NCBI GenBank assembly: GCA_020634515.1
Contig: JACKBL010000005.1
Location: forward strand, 186,001 to 250,000
DNA length: 64,000 bases
Origin: Ardenticatenales bacterium
GTDB taxonomy: Bacteria; Chloroflexota; Anaerolineae; Promineifilales; Promineifilaceae
Direction: 5' to 3'
In this document: positions 61,843 to 64,000 of the stretch, piece after piece
Layout of the letters: the number at the start of each line of letters is the position of its first letter
How positions within the stretch are numbered: the first letter of the stretch is position 1
Made by a program: the position numbers and the translations under genes
The notes under the pieces: model-generated
What the model was told of the DNA's origin: nothing
Databases searched by the model: none
The model's input: the letters and a program-made list of their open reading frames with translations, nothing else

Positions 61843-63262
61843 ATGGGTTGTTCTGGCTGCCCGCGCCGTAGGACAATTTGCCTAAATTGTCCCTTCACGG
61901 CGGAGGACAATTCGGCGAATGCGAATTGTCCTACAGCAAACAACAGTCAACTGAAATGAAACACACCCTTTTCCAAATCGCCCGTCCGATTTTCCAAAGG
62001 GTGTGTTTCAAATGGGTTGCTCAGGCTGCCCGCGCCGTAGGACAATTTGCCTAAATTGTCCCTTCACGGCGGAGGACAATTCGGCGAATTGTCCTACAGC
62101 AAACAATAGTCAACTGAAATGAAACGCACCCTTTTCCAAATCGCCCGTCCGATTTTCCAAAGGGTGTGTTTCAAATAGGTTGCTCAGGCTGCCCGCGCCG
62201 TAGGACAATTTGCCTAAATTGTCCCTTCACGGCGGAGGACAATTCGGCGAATTGTCCTACAGCAAACAATAGTCAACTGAAATGAAACGCACCCTTTTCC
62301 AAATCGCCCGTCCGATTTTCCAAAGGGTGTGTTTCAAATGGGTTGTTCAGGCTGCCCGCGCCGTAGGACAATTTGCCTAAATTGTCCCTTCACGGCGGAG
62401 GACAATTCGGCGAATTGTCCTACAGCAAGCAACAGTCAACTGAAATGAAACACACCCTTTTCCAAATCGCCCGTCCGATTTTCCAAAGGGTGTTTTCAAA
62501 TGGGTTGTTTCTCAGAGGCTGCCCGCGCCGTAGGACAATTTGCCTAAATTGTCCCCTTCATGGCGGAGGACAATTCGGCGAATGCGAATTGTCCTACAGC
62601 AAACAACAGTCAACTGAAATGAAACGCACCCTTTTCCAAATCGCCCGTCCGATTTTCCAAAGGGTGTGTTTCAAATGGGTTGTTCAGGCTGCCCGCGCCG
62701 TAGGACAATTTGCCTAAATTGTCCCTTCACGGCGGAGGACAATTCGGCGAATTGTCCTACAGCAAACAACAGTCAACTGAAATGAAACACACCCCTTTCC
62801 AAATCGCCCGTCCGATTTTCCAAAGGGTGTGTTTCAAATGGGTTGCTCAGGCTGCCCGCGCCGTAGGACAATTTGCCTAAATTGTCCCTTCATGGCGGAG
62901 GACAATTCGGCGAATTGTCCTACAGCAAACAATAGTCAACTGAAATGAAACGCACCCTTTTCCAAATCGCCCGTCCGATTTTCCAAAGGGTGTGTTTCAA
63001 ATAGGTTGTTCAGGCTGCCCGCGCCGTAGGACAATTTGCCTAAATTGTCCCTTCACGGCGGAGGACAATTCGGCGAATTGTCCTACAGCAAACAATAGTC
63101 AACTGAAATGAAACGCACCCTTTTCCAAATCGCCCGTCCGATTTTCCAAAGGGTGTGTTTCAAATGGGTTGTTCAGGCTGCCCGCGCCGTAGGACAATTT
63201 GCCTAAATTGTCCCTTCACGGCGGAGGACAATTCGGCGAATTGTCCTACAGAAAACAATAGT
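61830..63262. repeat. Nine-copy 163-bp tandem repeat array
   Basis: Landmark CCGCGCCGTAGGACAATTTG occurs at 61861, 62030, 62193, 62356, 62523, 62693, 62856, 63019 and 63182. Spacing is 163 bases for the basic unit and 167-170 where an AATGCG insertion or other small changes are present. Each unit has two inverted repeats, GGACAATTT-GCCT-AAATTGTCC and GGACAATTC-GGC-GAATTGTCC, plus a third, AAAGGGTGTGTTTCA versus TGAAACACACCCTTT. Units are over 95 percent alike by eye. No gene is supported inside. Confidence 0.95.
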
Positions 63263-63292
63263 ATGTGTGGGGCGGCGGGTTAGCAACTTGCT

Positions 63293-64000
63293 TTACGGAG
63301 GTGGGGTGAGGAAGGTGACTTCGGGGTAGGCGGGGGAGGGGGCGTCGAGGAGGGGGGCGGATTGGTTTTTGAGGGCGCGGTCGAAGAAGGCGAGGGTGTA
63401 GGCGTTGAGGAGGGGGCGGCCGCGGGATGCGCCGATGGTGCCGGCAAGTCCCAGCCGATGCGCCAGGGGCGTGAGCAGGGGGATGTCGGTGAAATCGAAG
63501 TGTTCCGTGCCTTCGATCTCCATTACCGTCCCCCCGGCCTGCAAATGGCCGTAAACCTGCCACAACCGGGCGTCATTTTCCGCGTTGAAGATGCTGTTGG
63601 ACGCTTTCATGAAAAGCGCCGGCGGGACGTAGGGAACCTGGGCAATCACATCATCGGAAACGGGGTTGAGCCAGCCATCCAGCACCAGCAGCGCACCACA
63701 GCGGGCGTCGCGGCCACACATTTCCACTGCGCCGCCGCCGCCCGTGGAGTGGCCGAAGACGCCCACGCGCGCCAGGTCGAGATGCCCGGCGAGGGGACCG
63801 GACTCGTTCCAGAGCGCGGCCTGATCCAGCAGGAATTGCAGGTCGGCGGCGAAAACGCGCACGACGTTGTTGCTGCTGATGGCGTAAGCGACGGGATCGC
63901 TGTCGTCGAGGAGGGCGGGATTGCTGAGGACGACGCGGTCTGGGGGCAGCACGGTGACGACGGCGGCATGGGTGTGGTCGGGGGCGATGACGATGTAGCC
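63293..64000 (-). CDS. Alpha/beta hydrolase, PAF-acetylhydrolase/dienelactone-hydrolase-like (partial)
   Basis: The gene runs off the right end; 236 codons are visible. The first residues are GYIVIAPDHTHAAVVTVLPP, then the nucleophile elbow GVFGHSTGGGGAVEMC with Ser in GHSTGG, an acidic strand LLVLDGWLNP and a C-terminal histidine in EIEGTEHFDFTDIPLL. This order and spacing suit the platelet-activating-factor acetylhydrolase-like hydrolases. It probably hydrolyses an ester; the substrate and N-terminus are unknown. The 3' end lies 30 bases from the tandem repeat array. Confidence 0.85.
   Translation of the reverse strand, partial: GYIVIAPDHTHAAVVTVLPPDRVVLSNPALLDDSDPVAYAISSNNVVRVFAADLQFLLDQAALWNESGPLAGHLDLARVGVFGHSTGGGGAVEMCGRDARCGALLVLDGWLNPVSDDVIAQVPYVPPALFMKASNSIFNAENDARLWQVYGHLQAGGTVMEIEGTEHFDFTDIPLLTPLAHRLGLAGTIGASRGRPLLNAYTLAFFDRALKNQSAPLLDAPSPAYPEVTFLTPPP

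Noticed and set aside
61830..63262. Open frames inside the 163-bp repeats as genes
   Set aside because: They repeat with the unit, lack ribosome binding sites and are interrupted in some units by small insertions.

Overview
The window is about 64 kb of a GC-rich bacterial chromosome, cut inside a gene at both ends. The combination of a futalosine menaquinone cluster, a bacterial HMG-CoA reductase, a WS/DGAT acyltransferase, DUF2207 and choice-of-anchor Q proteins, caspase-like proteases with accessory domains and many short hairpin repeats suggests an aerobic or facultative Chloroflexota member (Anaerolineae/Ardenticatenia-like). This placement is an inference; there is no rRNA or tRNA to anchor it.

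Layout. 1-15.3 kb holds housekeeping and metabolic genes: the homogentisate dioxygenase tail, a flavin-reductase-like protein, MazG-like, an ion channel with WS/DGAT, aconitase, a DUF2207 membrane protein, two DEAD-box helicases flanking ArfB, and a GMC oxidoreductase. 15.3-21.2 kb holds a Cys/His-motif repeat protein, HMG-CoA reductase, a 2H phosphoesterase, a 40-bp tandem repeat, a broken DarG-like macrodomain gene and a GT87-like membrane protein. 21.2-34.6 kb is a long minus-strand block: MutS, a phosphatase, a DedA-like protein, DAHP synthase, an MtnA-like isomerase and the menaquinone genes (aminofutalosine deaminase, MqnC, MqnA, MqnE, UbiD-type decarboxylase). DAHP synthase feeds chorismate to MqnA. 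Inside this block lies a DCC/DUF393 thiol oxidoreductase whose second CxxC cysteine is a UGA codon. 34.8-51.5 kb holds an Rpn-like nuclease, surface beta-helix proteins, a complete branched-chain amino-acid ABC transporter (livFGMH plus binding protein), an acyl-CoA carboxylase beta subunit, a lamin-tail protein and a beta-propeller lipoprotein.

51.9-61.6 kb is an accessory or conflict island: an EACC1 protein, a nucleotidyltransferase pair, two membrane-tethered caspases (one with a glycoside-hydrolase-like and one with an FGE-sulfatase C-terminus), and a decayed diversity-generating retroelement (variable-region-like tail, template-like repeat, two reverse-transcriptase fragments). Three RelE/HigB-HigA type toxin-antitoxin pairs, an orphan RHH antitoxin and a YbaK-like deacylase follow. 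61.8-63.3 kb is a nine-copy 163-bp tandem repeat, followed by a partial alpha/beta hydrolase.

Three sequence-level patterns stand out. The palindrome TGCCGGCA occurs at least 60 times, and most copies sit where the local composition flips from G/T-rich to C/A-rich. Two intergenic copies of a two-hairpin element carry compensatory base changes. Several families of small inverted-repeat elements recur throughout.
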